This document shows, piece by piece, positions 27,564 to 36,700 of a stretch of 64,000 nucleotides of DNA. Both the position numbers and the translations under genes were made by a program. The stretch comes from Ruegeria arenilitoris. GTDB taxonomy: Bacteria > Pseudomonadota > Alphaproteobacteria > Rhodobacterales > Rhodobacteraceae. The first letter of the stretch is position 1, and each line of letters begins with the position of its first letter. The DNA is taken from contig NZ_WQHX01000001.1 of the NCBI RefSeq assembly GCF_013035425.1, forward strand, positions 496,001 through 560,000. Direction: 5' to 3'. The notes beneath the pieces are model-generated. The model was not told the origin of the DNA, made no database searches, and was given only the letters and a program-made list of their open reading frames with translations.

Positions 27564-29005
27564 GATGGCAAGACATCCCTTAACCGAAACTCGGCAATCC
27601 GCTCCACCTGGCGACATGCTTCGGCAAATTCCGTCCCACGATCATGTTCAATTCGGCGCAAGAATGCTTGCATTATCGAGGCTTTATCGTGGTCCCGCAC
27701 TGCAATGATGAATGGAAACCCAAATTTCGTGGAATATTTTTGGTTAAGATCGGTAAAGTTTGCTCTTTCCTCATCAGTCAATGCGTCCAATCCGGCAGAG
27801 GCCTGTTCGGAAGTACTTTCCAAGGTCAACCGTTTTGCTTGCGCCAGCTTGCCCGCCAGGTCTGGATGCGCCAATAAAACACCCAGCCGTTCTTCTTGGG
27901 TCGCAGAGCGGAATATCCGCGACAGCGCATTGTGCAAACCACCCGCGGTGTCATGTGCCGGGCCCAGCTCCAGTTCGAATGCACGCTCGGCGATCCAGTC
28001 CGAGTGCTCAAAAATACCTCCGAACGCCGTCATGAATGCTGCTTTTTCCATTTGTGACGGTCTCGATGCTTTGTGCGGTGGGTGTAATCTGGCCCAGTGC
28101 TGCGCAATCTGTTGCCGCGTTGCAAACCAAACGTCTGAATACCCGCGCGCGTAATCGAGAAACCGTTTTAGCGCCATCACCCGACCGGGACGTCCAATGA
28201 GGCGGCAGTGCAATCCTATTGAAAGCATTTTGGGAGACCCTGCTTCACCTTCTTCGTAAAGCGCATCAAAGCTATCTTTAAGGTAAGAAAGAAACTGGTC
28301 ACCGGAATTGAATCCTTGCGGCGTAGCAAAACGCATGTCGTTGCAATCAAGCGTGTAAGGCACAATCAGCTGATCCTGCCCCTCTGCTATTTGCAGCCAA
28401 TAAGGCAAGTCGTCGGCGTATGCGTCGGCGACATAGTCAAATCCACCTTCTTCCGCCACCAAACGCACGGTATTTTCAGAGCAGCGACCGGTATACCATC
28501 CGCGCGGACGTTCCCCGACAACTTCGGTATGCAACTGTATCGCCTCTGCGATCTGTGTGCGCTCTTCCTCCTCCGACATATCCTTGTGTTCGACCCATTT
28601 CAGCCCATGGCTGGCAATTTCCCAACCAGCAGATTTCATCGCAGCCACTTGATCCGGTGATCGAGCGAGCGCCGTGGCGACACCGTAGACTGTGATCGGC
28701 AGGTCCTTCATCAATCGGTGCAGCCGCCAAAAACCTGCCCGCGATCCGTATTCGTATATCGACTCCATGTTCCAATGGCGCTGTCCCGGCCATTGCGCGG
28801 CACCCACAATCTCGGACAAAAAAGCCTCAGACGCGGCATCACCGTGCAGAATACAGTTTTCACCGCCTTCTTCGTAGTTCAACACGATTTGAACGGCCAA
28901 TTTTGCGCCCCCTGGCCATTGCGCATCCGGCGGATTAGCTCCATATCCGATCATATCACGAGGGTAGCGCGGTACCTGCATTGTGTTTTCCATCCCGTCT
29001 TTCAT
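27560..29005 (-). CDS. puuE: Fused allantoinase PuuE / OHCU decarboxylase
   Basis: A 481-residue two-domain enzyme. Residues 1-305 form a cofactor-light allantoinase of the polysaccharide deacetylase fold (YPRDMIGYG at 14-22, NYEEGGEN 43-50, SHGLKW 132-137, IGLHCRLIGRPGR 263-275). Residues about 312-481 form OHCU decarboxylase (UraD), with the catalytic HPDLAG at 380-385 and PFIIAVRDH at 431-439. Consecutive steps are thus in one chain: OHCU to (S)-allantoin, then allantoate. Start could be ATG 29005, 28993 or 28981 (MQVPRYPRD); none has a decisive ribosome binding site. Coupled to allA downstream. Confidence 0.9.
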   Translation of the reverse strand: MKDGMENTMQVPRYPRDMIGYGANPPDAQWPGGAKLAVQIVLNYEEGGENCILHGDAASEAFLSEIVGAAQWPGQRHWNMESIYEYGSRAGFWRLHRLMKDLPITVYGVATALARSPDQVAAMKSAGWEIASHGLKWVEHKDMSEEEERTQIAEAIQLHTEVVGERPRGWYTGRCSENTVRLVAEEGGFDYVADAYADDLPYWLQIAEGQDQLIVPYTLDCNDMRFATPQGFNSGDQFLSYLKDSFDALYEEGEAGSPKMLSIGLHCRLIGRPGRVMALKRFLDYARGYSDVWFATRQQIAQHWARLHPPHKASRPSQMEKAAFMTAFGGIFEHSDWIAERAFELELGPAHDTAGGLHNALSRIFRSATQEERLGVLLAHPDLAGKLAQAKRLTLESTSEQASAGLDALTDEERANFTDLNQKYSTKFGFPFIIAVRDHDKASIMQAFLRRIEHDRGTEFAEACRQVERIAEFRLRDVLPS

Positions 29006-29150
29006 CTATTGAGTACTGCCATACCGCATAAAAGCTACAACGATTATCAAATCAAACCGAACGCAGCTTCCGTCCATTTTGGCATTTCCTATTATTTGAA
29101 GTTTGTTCCAAACTGGACCCAACAAAAAGGTAATTTAAAGGGAGAGGCCT

Positions 29151-29507
29151 GTGGCAGGTTATCTGACGACCCATGTACTTGATACGGCACGCGGCTGTCC
29201 GGCAGAAGGGCTAAAAATCGCTCTGTATAAAGTGTCCGGAAACTCACATAGCAAGCTGGTGGAAATGCAAACCAACACGGATGGGCGTACGGACAGTCCA
29301 ATACTGCCTATGGATCACTTTAAAACAGGAACGTACGAACTGATCTTTTTTGCCGGCGACTATTTACGCGATACGCACCAAGTTAGCGAGGATCTGCTGT
29401 TTCTCGATCAAATACCCATCCGTTTCGGCATGTCCGATCCAGAGTCGCATTACCACGTCCCTCTGCTATTGTCCGCCCATGGATATTCTACCTATCGCGG
29501 TAGCTAA
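29151..29507 (+). CDS. uraH: 5-Hydroxyisourate hydrolase (transthyretin-like)
   Basis: UraH hydrolyses 5-hydroxyisourate, the product of urate oxidation, to OHCU. The 118-residue protein has all family marks: the N-terminal THVLDTARGCPA with catalytic His8, Arg46 in GRTD, the paired His in HYHVPLLLS, and the terminal YRGS. The GTG start at 29151 follows the strong ribosome binding site GGGAGAGG. It is transcribed divergently from puuE-uraD across about 145 bases and converges with the LysR gene, leaving 4 bases between stops. Confidence 0.94.
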   Translation: MAGYLTTHVLDTARGCPAEGLKIALYKVSGNSHSKLVEMQTNTDGRTDSPILPMDHFKTGTYELIFFAGDYLRDTHQVSEDLLFLDQIPIRFGMSDPESHYHVPLLLSAHGYSTYRGS

Positions 29508-29511
29508 CACA

Positions 29512-30426
29512 TCAATCCTCGTACTGGCGCACAACTTTGCTGATCCTTTCAATCATAAAGTCCATGAACAGACGCGCCTTGGGATCCTGATGACGGCGAT
29601 GCGTGTAAAGGCATGCCATTTGCACCGGCACTGGCGGCGTCTTTGAAGCCACTGGAACCAACCGCCCTGCCTTGAGGTGCTCGGCCACCTCAAATGCCGG
29701 TTTCATTGCAATGCCTTGCCCGGATAATGCCCAGTCCGTTAGAACGTCGCCATCGTCACACTCGAAACGCCCGGTCACAGCAAATTTTTTTGGACCCTCT
29801 GGCGTTTCCAGCAGCCATTGGAATTCTGTAGCGCCGGGGAATCTCAGGTTCAGACATTCGTGTTTGTCTGAAATCAAATCATCACCCGAATTAGGCATTC
29901 CGTGCTTCTTTACGTACTCGGGCGCCGCGCACAAAAGTCGCTGGCAATCGGCAATTTTGCGAATACGTAGCGTGCTATCTTCGGGTTGACCGATGAAAAA
30001 TGCCAGGTCCAGACCTTCGGTTGTGAGATCGACTGATCGATCTGTCAATCGTAACCGAACATCGATTTCCGGATATTCTGACAGAAAGTCAGGCACATGG
30101 GGCGCTATCAGCCGACGGCCCACCCCCAAAGGTGCTGCGACAAACAATGATCCACGTGGTGACTCGGTCAGGTGGATGACCTGCGCTTCGGCTTCATCCA
30201 CAGCGTCCAATACTGCAACAGCACCGGGGTAAAAGGCGCGCCCCTGTTCCGTAGGGGTGAGGTTTCGTGTGGTGCGCTGAAACAATCGAACGCCCAAATG
30301 CTCTTCCAGTTGAGAAATCCGCGCCGAGGTAACGGCTGGGGAAATTCGCATGTCGCGCCCGGCAGCAGACATGCTGCCCAAATCGTAGACCCTGACAAAT
30401 GTGCGGATATTATCGAGATAGGACAT
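29512..30426 (-). CDS. LysR-family regulator, likely of urate catabolism
   Basis: A 304-residue LysR-type regulator: winged helix-turn-helix at residues about 2-60 (SMSAAGRDMRISPAVTSARI in part, then QLEEHLGVRLFQRT), linker helix, and an effector-binding domain (about 90-300). It belongs to the large group with N-terminal LDNIRTFVRV. It is transcribed divergently from puuD; the 97-base gap would hold both promoters, so control of puuD and perhaps of uraH and puuE is inferred from position. The effector, possibly urate or a purine intermediate, is not known. Confidence 0.85.
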   Translation of the reverse strand: MSYLDNIRTFVRVYDLGSMSAAGRDMRISPAVTSARISQLEEHLGVRLFQRTTRNLTPTEQGRAFYPGAVAVLDAVDEAEAQVIHLTESPRGSLFVAAPLGVGRRLIAPHVPDFLSEYPEIDVRLRLTDRSVDLTTEGLDLAFFIGQPEDSTLRIRKIADCQRLLCAAPEYVKKHGMPNSGDDLISDKHECLNLRFPGATEFQWLLETPEGPKKFAVTGRFECDDGDVLTDWALSGQGIAMKPAFEVAEHLKAGRLVPVASKTPPVPVQMACLYTHRRHQDPKARLFMDFMIERISKVVRQYED

Positions 30427-30523
30427 CTTTTCGTTTTTTTTTGATACAGTTTGACAATATGCGGGAATACCGAAGAAAAGCCCGCTTGCCTAGTGTGGCT
30501 GCAAGTAATCGGAGACCTCATTC

Positions 30524-31747
30524 ATGTACGACTTCGCCGTTTTCTGGGACTGGATGGCGTTCGGTGTGCGCTGGCTGCACGTCATCACCGCCATCGCCTG
30601 GATCGGATCATCATTCTACTTTATTGCGCTGGACCTCGGTCTTAACCGCGACATCAACGGCCCGGCGGATGGTGAGGAGTGGCAAGTACACGGGGGCGGT
30701 TTCTACCATATCCAGAAATACCTAGTCGCACCTGACAAGATGCCAGAGCACCTCACCTGGTTCAAATGGGAAAGCTACGCAACATGGCTAAGCGGCGCGG
30801 CCCTTTTGATGATCGTCTATTGGTTAGGTGGAGAGCTTTATTTGATAGATGCCCAAAAGGCTGATCTGGCCCTGTGGCAAGGCATTTTTATTTCCGCAGC
30901 CTCTCTAACTGTAGGTTGGCTGGTCTATGACAACTTGTGCAAATCCGGCTTGGGCGAACGGCCGACCCTGCTGATGCTGCTGCTTTTCGCGCTGCTGGTG
31001 GCGATGGGTTGGGGTTATAACCAGATTTTTACCGGTCGGGCGATGATGCTGCATCTGGGTGCATTTACGGCGACGATCATGACCGCAAATGTATTCTTTA
31101 TCATCATGCCGAACCAACGGATTGTAGTAGACGATCTAAAAAACGGTCGCACACCCGATCCGAAATACGGCAAGATCGCAAAACTGCGCTCAACTCACAA
31201 CAACTACCTGACCCTGCCGGTCGTATTCCTGATGCTTTCGAACCATTATCCGTTGGCATTCGCGACTGAATACAATTGGATTATTGCCGCATTGGTGTTC
31301 TTGATGGGTGTTACAATCCGGCATTACTTCAATACGCGTCATGCCCGATCCGGCAATCCAACATGGACCTGGCTTGTAACCGCACTGCTGTTCATTGCTA
31401 TTATGTGGCTGTCGACCGCCCCGATGTATGAACCATTGGAAGAGGCCGAGGCCACTCCGCTCACACCTTTTGAACAGCGCTTCGCTGCTGCGGACGGATT
31501 TGATGAGGCACACGACGTTGTTTTGGGTCGATGTTCGATGTGTCACGCAAGAGAACCGGTTTGGGAAGGCATTCTTTGGGCTCCGAAGGGTGTTTTGCTT
31601 GAAACGAAGGCTGACATCGCCCGCAATGCACAGCAAATTTACCTGCAAGCGGGTGTTACTCACGCGATGCCGCCGGCCAACGTAACCTACATGGAAGAAG
31701 AAGACCGCGAAGCCATTGTTCGCTGGGTTCGCAATGCTGGGTTGTAA
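30524..31747 (+). CDS. puuD: Membrane-bound urate oxidase (urate hydroxylase PuuD)
   Basis: PuuD oxidises urate to 5-hydroxyisourate in the inner membrane. The 407-residue protein has eight or so membrane segments in its first 300 residues (starting FWDWMAFGVRWLHVITAIAW in part) and a C-terminal cytochrome c domain with the haem motif CSMCH (C337, C340, H341), the combination diagnostic for PuuD. The ribosome binding site GGAG stands about nine bases before ATG 30524. It begins the pathway completed by uraH, puuE-uraD, allE and allA in this window. Electrons probably pass to the respiratory chain via the haem. Confidence 0.94.
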   Translation: MYDFAVFWDWMAFGVRWLHVITAIAWIGSSFYFIALDLGLNRDINGPADGEEWQVHGGGFYHIQKYLVAPDKMPEHLTWFKWESYATWLSGAALLMIVYWLGGELYLIDAQKADLALWQGIFISAASLTVGWLVYDNLCKSGLGERPTLLMLLLFALLVAMGWGYNQIFTGRAMMLHLGAFTATIMTANVFFIIMPNQRIVVDDLKNGRTPDPKYGKIAKLRSTHNNYLTLPVVFLMLSNHYPLAFATEYNWIIAALVFLMGVTIRHYFNTRHARSGNPTWTWLVTALLFIAIMWLSTAPMYEPLEEAEATPLTPFEQRFAAADGFDEAHDVVLGRCSMCHAREPVWEGILWAPKGVLLETKADIARNAQQIYLQAGVTHAMPPANVTYMEEEDREAIVRWVRNAGL

Positions 31748-31906
31748 TCCCGAAACAATCTGATCACAGGGTCGACCAAAACGGCTGCCTAAAGAACATA
31801 AATCCTTTCCCTATTGGCATTCAGATGCTCTAAGTTGAATTTAACGAGCCGCAAAACCTGAGTTCCTGCGGCGATAACGATTTCGAGTTGGGGCAGTCAG
31901 GGCCAG

Positions 31907-33715
31907 ATGATTACAGGGAGCAGTCCGCGGCGCGTTCTGAAAAGCTGGCTTGTCGCCACATTGGCGGCTGTTGCACCTAATGTTGTGTCAGCGCTGGAAA
32001 TCAGCCTGACGGCAACTGGTGCCCCCGAAACGCTGGTAACAAGGCTGGAAGAAACGTCTTCAGTTTTCACTGCTGAATCACGCGGGCTGGACACCTCGCT
32101 CGAGATTCTCTCGGCCGCCTTGTCCGATTATCGCACGATTGTTCAAATCATGTATGACGAGGGTTATTTCGCCCCTGTTGTCAGCATCAAGTTAGACGGT
32201 CAGGAAGCCGCCGAGATAAACTCGTTAGAGGCACCAGCGCAGTTCAATCGGGCCACGATTACTGTTACGCCCGGCCCTCTTTATACCTTTGGTACAGCTG
32301 TTGTTGAGCCGGTTACGCCCGGAACCGAGTTACCCGCGGAATACGCAACCGGCAAGACAGCAACCACTGGCGCAATTCAGCAGGCTGCATCCGCTGGAGT
32401 GCAGGCATGGCGGGACGTTGGCCACGCAAAAGCCGAAGTTGCAAGCGAAAGAGTCATTGCCCGGCACGCTCAGGCCCGTTTGGATTCTGATATTGGTCTC
32501 TCGCCGGGGCCAAGACTGACATTTGGGAAAATGTACATAAAGGGCGACACCAAAGTCCGACGCAGATCAATTGAAAAGATTGCCGGCTTTCCGACCGGTG
32601 AAGTGTATTCCCCAGCAGAAATTCAGAAAGTGGGCACAAGGCTGCGGCGCACTGGTACGTTCAGTGTTGTTTCGATCAAAGAGCGCGAGGAGCCAAATCC
32701 GGATGGCACTTTGGATTTTGACGCCGAGTTCGAGGACCTCCCGCCTCGCCGGATAACTTTTGGGGCCGAGCTCGCTTCGCGCGACGGCTTGGATCTGACG
32801 GCCACATGGACCCATCGGAATGTTTTTCGAAGGGCCGAACGGTTGAGGTTTGAATTCGCTATTCGCAATATCGGCGGGGCTGAAGATTTGGACGGCCGCA
32901 TCGGGCTACGCCTGGATCAACCCGACCGGCTAGGACCGGACGACAACACTTTTTGGAACGCCCTTCTGGAACGACGTAATACAGAAAATTACAATGTTAC
33001 TATCGCGGCGCTTGCCTACGGTGCGAGACGCACATTTTCAGATCGCCTGTATGCTGAGGCCTCGGCTGGATTTCAATGGTCGGATGCTGACGACGCCTAC
33101 GGTGACGGGCGCAAATTCAGATATTTCATCATTCCATTCCGGTCGGAGTGGGACGAACGCGACAGCAAAGTCAGCGCGACACGCGGGTTCTATCTGGATT
33201 CGCGGGTTATGCCTTTTGCCGGATTGTCAGGCACCGAGTCAGGGCTTCAGATGACTTTTGATGGGCGCGCTTACACTAGTTTTGGAACAGGTGGCAATTT
33301 GGTACTGGCCGGCCGCGTGCAAATAGGATCGGTGATTGGGCCTTCAGCCGATGGTGTCACCCCAGATTTCCTGTTCTTTTCAGGTGGCGCCGGAACTGTT
33401 CGCGGCCAACCTTATGAAAGCCTGGGCATCCCCATCGGGGACGAGGTGGCTGGTGGAAAGTCATTCCTTGGCTTTTCCGGTGAGGTTCGCGGAAAAATCA
33501 CCGACGCGATTTCATTGGTCGGTTTTTACGACTACGGTGCGGTTGATACATCTTCGTTTGTGGGTACAGACGCCGAGTTTCACTCTGGAGCGGGTCTCGG
33601 GGTCCGTTATGATCTGGGTGGTTTTGGCCCACTTCGTGTGGATCTAGCCGTTCCAGTTCAGGGCGACACCGGCGACGGCCTGCAATTCTACATTGGGATC
33701 GGACAAGCGTTTTGA
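31907..33715 (+). CDS. tamA: Outer-membrane assembly protein TamA
   Basis: TamA is the Omp85-type barrel of the translocation and assembly module. The 602-residue protein has a signal peptide (about 1-29, ending AVAPNVVSA), POTRA-like domains (about 30-275; LTFGKMYIKGDTKVRRRSI ... FPTGEVYSPAEI), and a C-terminal beta-barrel of the bacterial surface antigen family from about residue 285, ending in a terminal Phe (GIGQAF) as barrel-assembly substrates do. Its stop overlaps the tamB start by one base (TGATG at 33713-33717). With TamB it would export or insert autotransporter and lipid cargo into the outer membrane. Confidence 0.93.
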   Translation: MITGSSPRRVLKSWLVATLAAVAPNVVSALEISLTATGAPETLVTRLEETSSVFTAESRGLDTSLEILSAALSDYRTIVQIMYDEGYFAPVVSIKLDGQEAAEINSLEAPAQFNRATITVTPGPLYTFGTAVVEPVTPGTELPAEYATGKTATTGAIQQAASAGVQAWRDVGHAKAEVASERVIARHAQARLDSDIGLSPGPRLTFGKMYIKGDTKVRRRSIEKIAGFPTGEVYSPAEIQKVGTRLRRTGTFSVVSIKEREEPNPDGTLDFDAEFEDLPPRRITFGAELASRDGLDLTATWTHRNVFRRAERLRFEFAIRNIGGAEDLDGRIGLRLDQPDRLGPDDNTFWNALLERRNTENYNVTIAALAYGARRTFSDRLYAEASAGFQWSDADDAYGDGRKFRYFIIPFRSEWDERDSKVSATRGFYLDSRVMPFAGLSGTESGLQMTFDGRAYTSFGTGGNLVLAGRVQIGSVIGPSADGVTPDFLFFSGGAGTVRGQPYESLGIPIGDEVAGGKSFLGFSGEVRGKITDAISLVGFYDYGAVDTSSFVGTDAEFHSGAGLGVRYDLGGFGPLRVDLAVPVQGDTGDGLQFYIGIGQAF

Positions 33716-36700
33716 TGCGCCGCGTTGGATATCCCCTGCTGCTTTGCATGGTCGCTGTTACGGCACCGATCCCGTCGATGGCACAGGATGAAGACGGCGG
33801 CAGCATGATCGAACGCTTTTTGCAGGATACTTTGTCCGGCGAAGATCAGAACGTTCGGGTTATCGGGCTTGAAGGCGCGCTGAGTTCGCGCGCTAGAATT
33901 CAGGAAATCACCGTTGCCGACGATGAAGGTGTTTGGCTGACCATCAAGAATGCGGTATTGGACTGGAACCGGCTGGCATTGATCCGAGGCCGCTTTTCTG
34001 TCAACGCACTTACGGCGCAGGAAATCGATATTGCCCGAGCGCCTGGAACCACAACGAAAGAAAAACCGCCTCCATCCGCTGAGACTGAACCGTTTCAACT
34101 GCCGGAGTTGCCCGTCTCCATTGAAATCGGCGAGCTGCGCATCGACCAGCTTTCGTTAGGTCAACCGCTCATTGGAGTTGCGGCAGATCTAGCAGTCAAC
34201 GGCGATCTGTCCCTTTCGGACGGGGCACTGGACACCACTTTGGATATTGATCGACTTGACCGGGCCGGAGACACTGTGGACTTGGTCGCTGGATTTGAGA
34301 ACTCCACCCGCCAGATCGATCTAGACCTGACAGTTGCAGAAGCTTCTGGCGGTTTGATTTCGACTGCGTTGGGAATTCCGGGGAGCCCACCGTTGGGGCT
34401 TACCGCCAAAGGTTCCGGCCCCCTAACCGATTTCACCGCAGACATCGGATTGAGCAGCGACAGTGTTGAACGCCTGGGAGGTCAAGTGCGGTTGCGATCG
34501 GCCACTTCGGAGAGCGACGACGATGCTGACGGCATTGCGTTTACTGCCGATCTGGGAGGAGATCTCACACCGTTTCTCGCCGAGGAGATGGATACGTTCT
34601 TCGGAACAGACACAAAACTGTATGTAGATGGGAGAACCCATTCTGACGGCGCGTTGGACATTTCCGACATCGAAATTACCTCACAGGCGCTAAAGCTCGA
34701 AGGGCAGTTCAGTCTTGCGTCAGGCGGTGCCTTGCAGATGGTTGCTGTACAAGGGCGAATTACCCCACCAGACGGGGATCGCGTAGTGCTCCCAATCAGT
34801 GGCGGCGAAACTTCAGTCGGTGCGGCACACTTGTCGGCGTTGTACGATGTTAAAAACGGTAATCTCTGGGATTTGAGCCTAACGGCGGATGACGTGCTGG
34901 CGGCCCAATTGGATTTGCAACGAGCGCAAATTGCTGGTCAGGGAACCCTGACCCAAGACGGCGGCCTGACTGCCGACGGGGATATTCAGGTTGCGCTAGA
35001 TGGGATCGATATGTCTGATCCCGCACTTAACGCGGCGGTTGGAAATCGAATTACGCTTGACGGGCAATTCGATTACGGCAGCGACCAGACCGTCAAATTA
35101 TCCGGCTTTGAACTTTTGGGCCGCGATTATTCTTTGGAAACTGATGCAATTGTCAGCGGATTGTCGACGGGTTTGAAAGTTGAAGGAGCTGCCACTGTAC
35201 TTGCTGATGACCTTTCGCGGTTTTCGCAAATAGCCAAACTGGACCTCGGCGGAATGGCCTCGATCAGTGTTGAAGGAGCTGGTTCGCCTCTGGAGCGCAG
35301 TTTTGATGGCAAAGTCACTGTGGGAGGTCGAAACCTTTCCACAGGTCGGGACGATATCGATCCGGTAATCTCTGGCGAAACTGACATTTTTCTGGATGCC
35401 AAGAGAGCTTCGGACGGAATAACAATTCGCAGTTTCACAATCTCTTCCGAGACTTTGGATGCGAAGGCTGACGGCGTTGTTACGACAACCGCTGGAAACC
35501 TTACAATTGATGGCAGTGCCGACGTCAATGCGGACGACTTGTCAATATTCTCGGGCCTTGCCAAACGCAATCTAAGCGGATCCGTGCAGGTTAAGATGGA
35601 GGGTAAAGGAACGGTACAGACGCTTGAGTTCGACGGTACCGCAAATATCGTTTCGAATGACATCCGAACCGGGATGACCGAAATCGATCCTTTACTGACC
35701 GGCAGAACAACAATCGAACTGGACGGCGCGCGCACCAAAGACCAAGTCGTTATCCGTAATGCAACGGTCAAAGGGAATGCGTTGAACGCACAAGTCGCGG
35801 CCACGATCGATGACTTAACCAATAATATATCTGCCGATGGCCAGGCCCAGTTAGACATCCCCAACCTGTCTTTGTTTTCAGGACTTGCCAAACGAGACTT
35901 AGGCGGATCTGTGCAGCTTCAGGTGGACGGCAAAGGAACGGTTAAGACACTTGAATTTGACGGCACTGCGAATGCGGTTTCGAATGACGTCCGAACCGGC
36001 TTGGCAGAAATCGATCCTTTGCTGACCGGCAGGACTACAATCGAACTGGACGGCGCGCGCACCAAAGACCAAGTCGTTATCCGCAACGCGACGGTCAATG
36101 GAAGCGCGCTGACGGCGCAGGTCGCAGCAACGATTGACGACCCAACGAACTATATCTCGGCTGACGGCAAGGCCCAAGTGGACATCCCTGATCTATCTGT
36201 GTTCTCGGGCCTAGCCAAACGCGATTTGAGCGGTTCGGTCCGTGCGGACGTTCAGGGGCGAGCAGCCCAATCTGATAGAACATTCGACGTTCAAGGCACG
36301 GTGACGGCCGATGACATCAAGACAGGTATCGACAATGTGGACGCGCTTATTCAAGGGCGAACAACTTTGAATGTAGATGCCGTGAACGACGATCAAGGTC
36401 TAGACATCCGTACATTTAAATTGAACGGTACTGCACTGACCGCAACTGCCTCAGGCAAGCTTGATCGAACCGCAGGGGGATTGGATTTTTCGGCAGCTTT
36501 GGATGACATCGGGCGCGTTTCGCCAATTGTTTCTGGGCAGCTAAAACTGGACGGCAACGTCGCCCCGACCAGTTCAGGATTAGAGGGCAGCCTGCGTCTG
36601 CAAGGCCCAGAAAGTTCATATGCCGATCTGCAAGGGACTGTAACAACAGACGGTGCTGCGGATTTAGATTTTGAGGCGCAACTGAACAGAATCGAACGAT

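Noticed and set aside
30441-30480. Sigma-70 promoter with TTGACA upstream of puuD
   Set aside because: A TTGACA-like hexamer lies at 30451-30456, but no acceptable -10 hexamer stands at 16-18 bases, so I do not list it.
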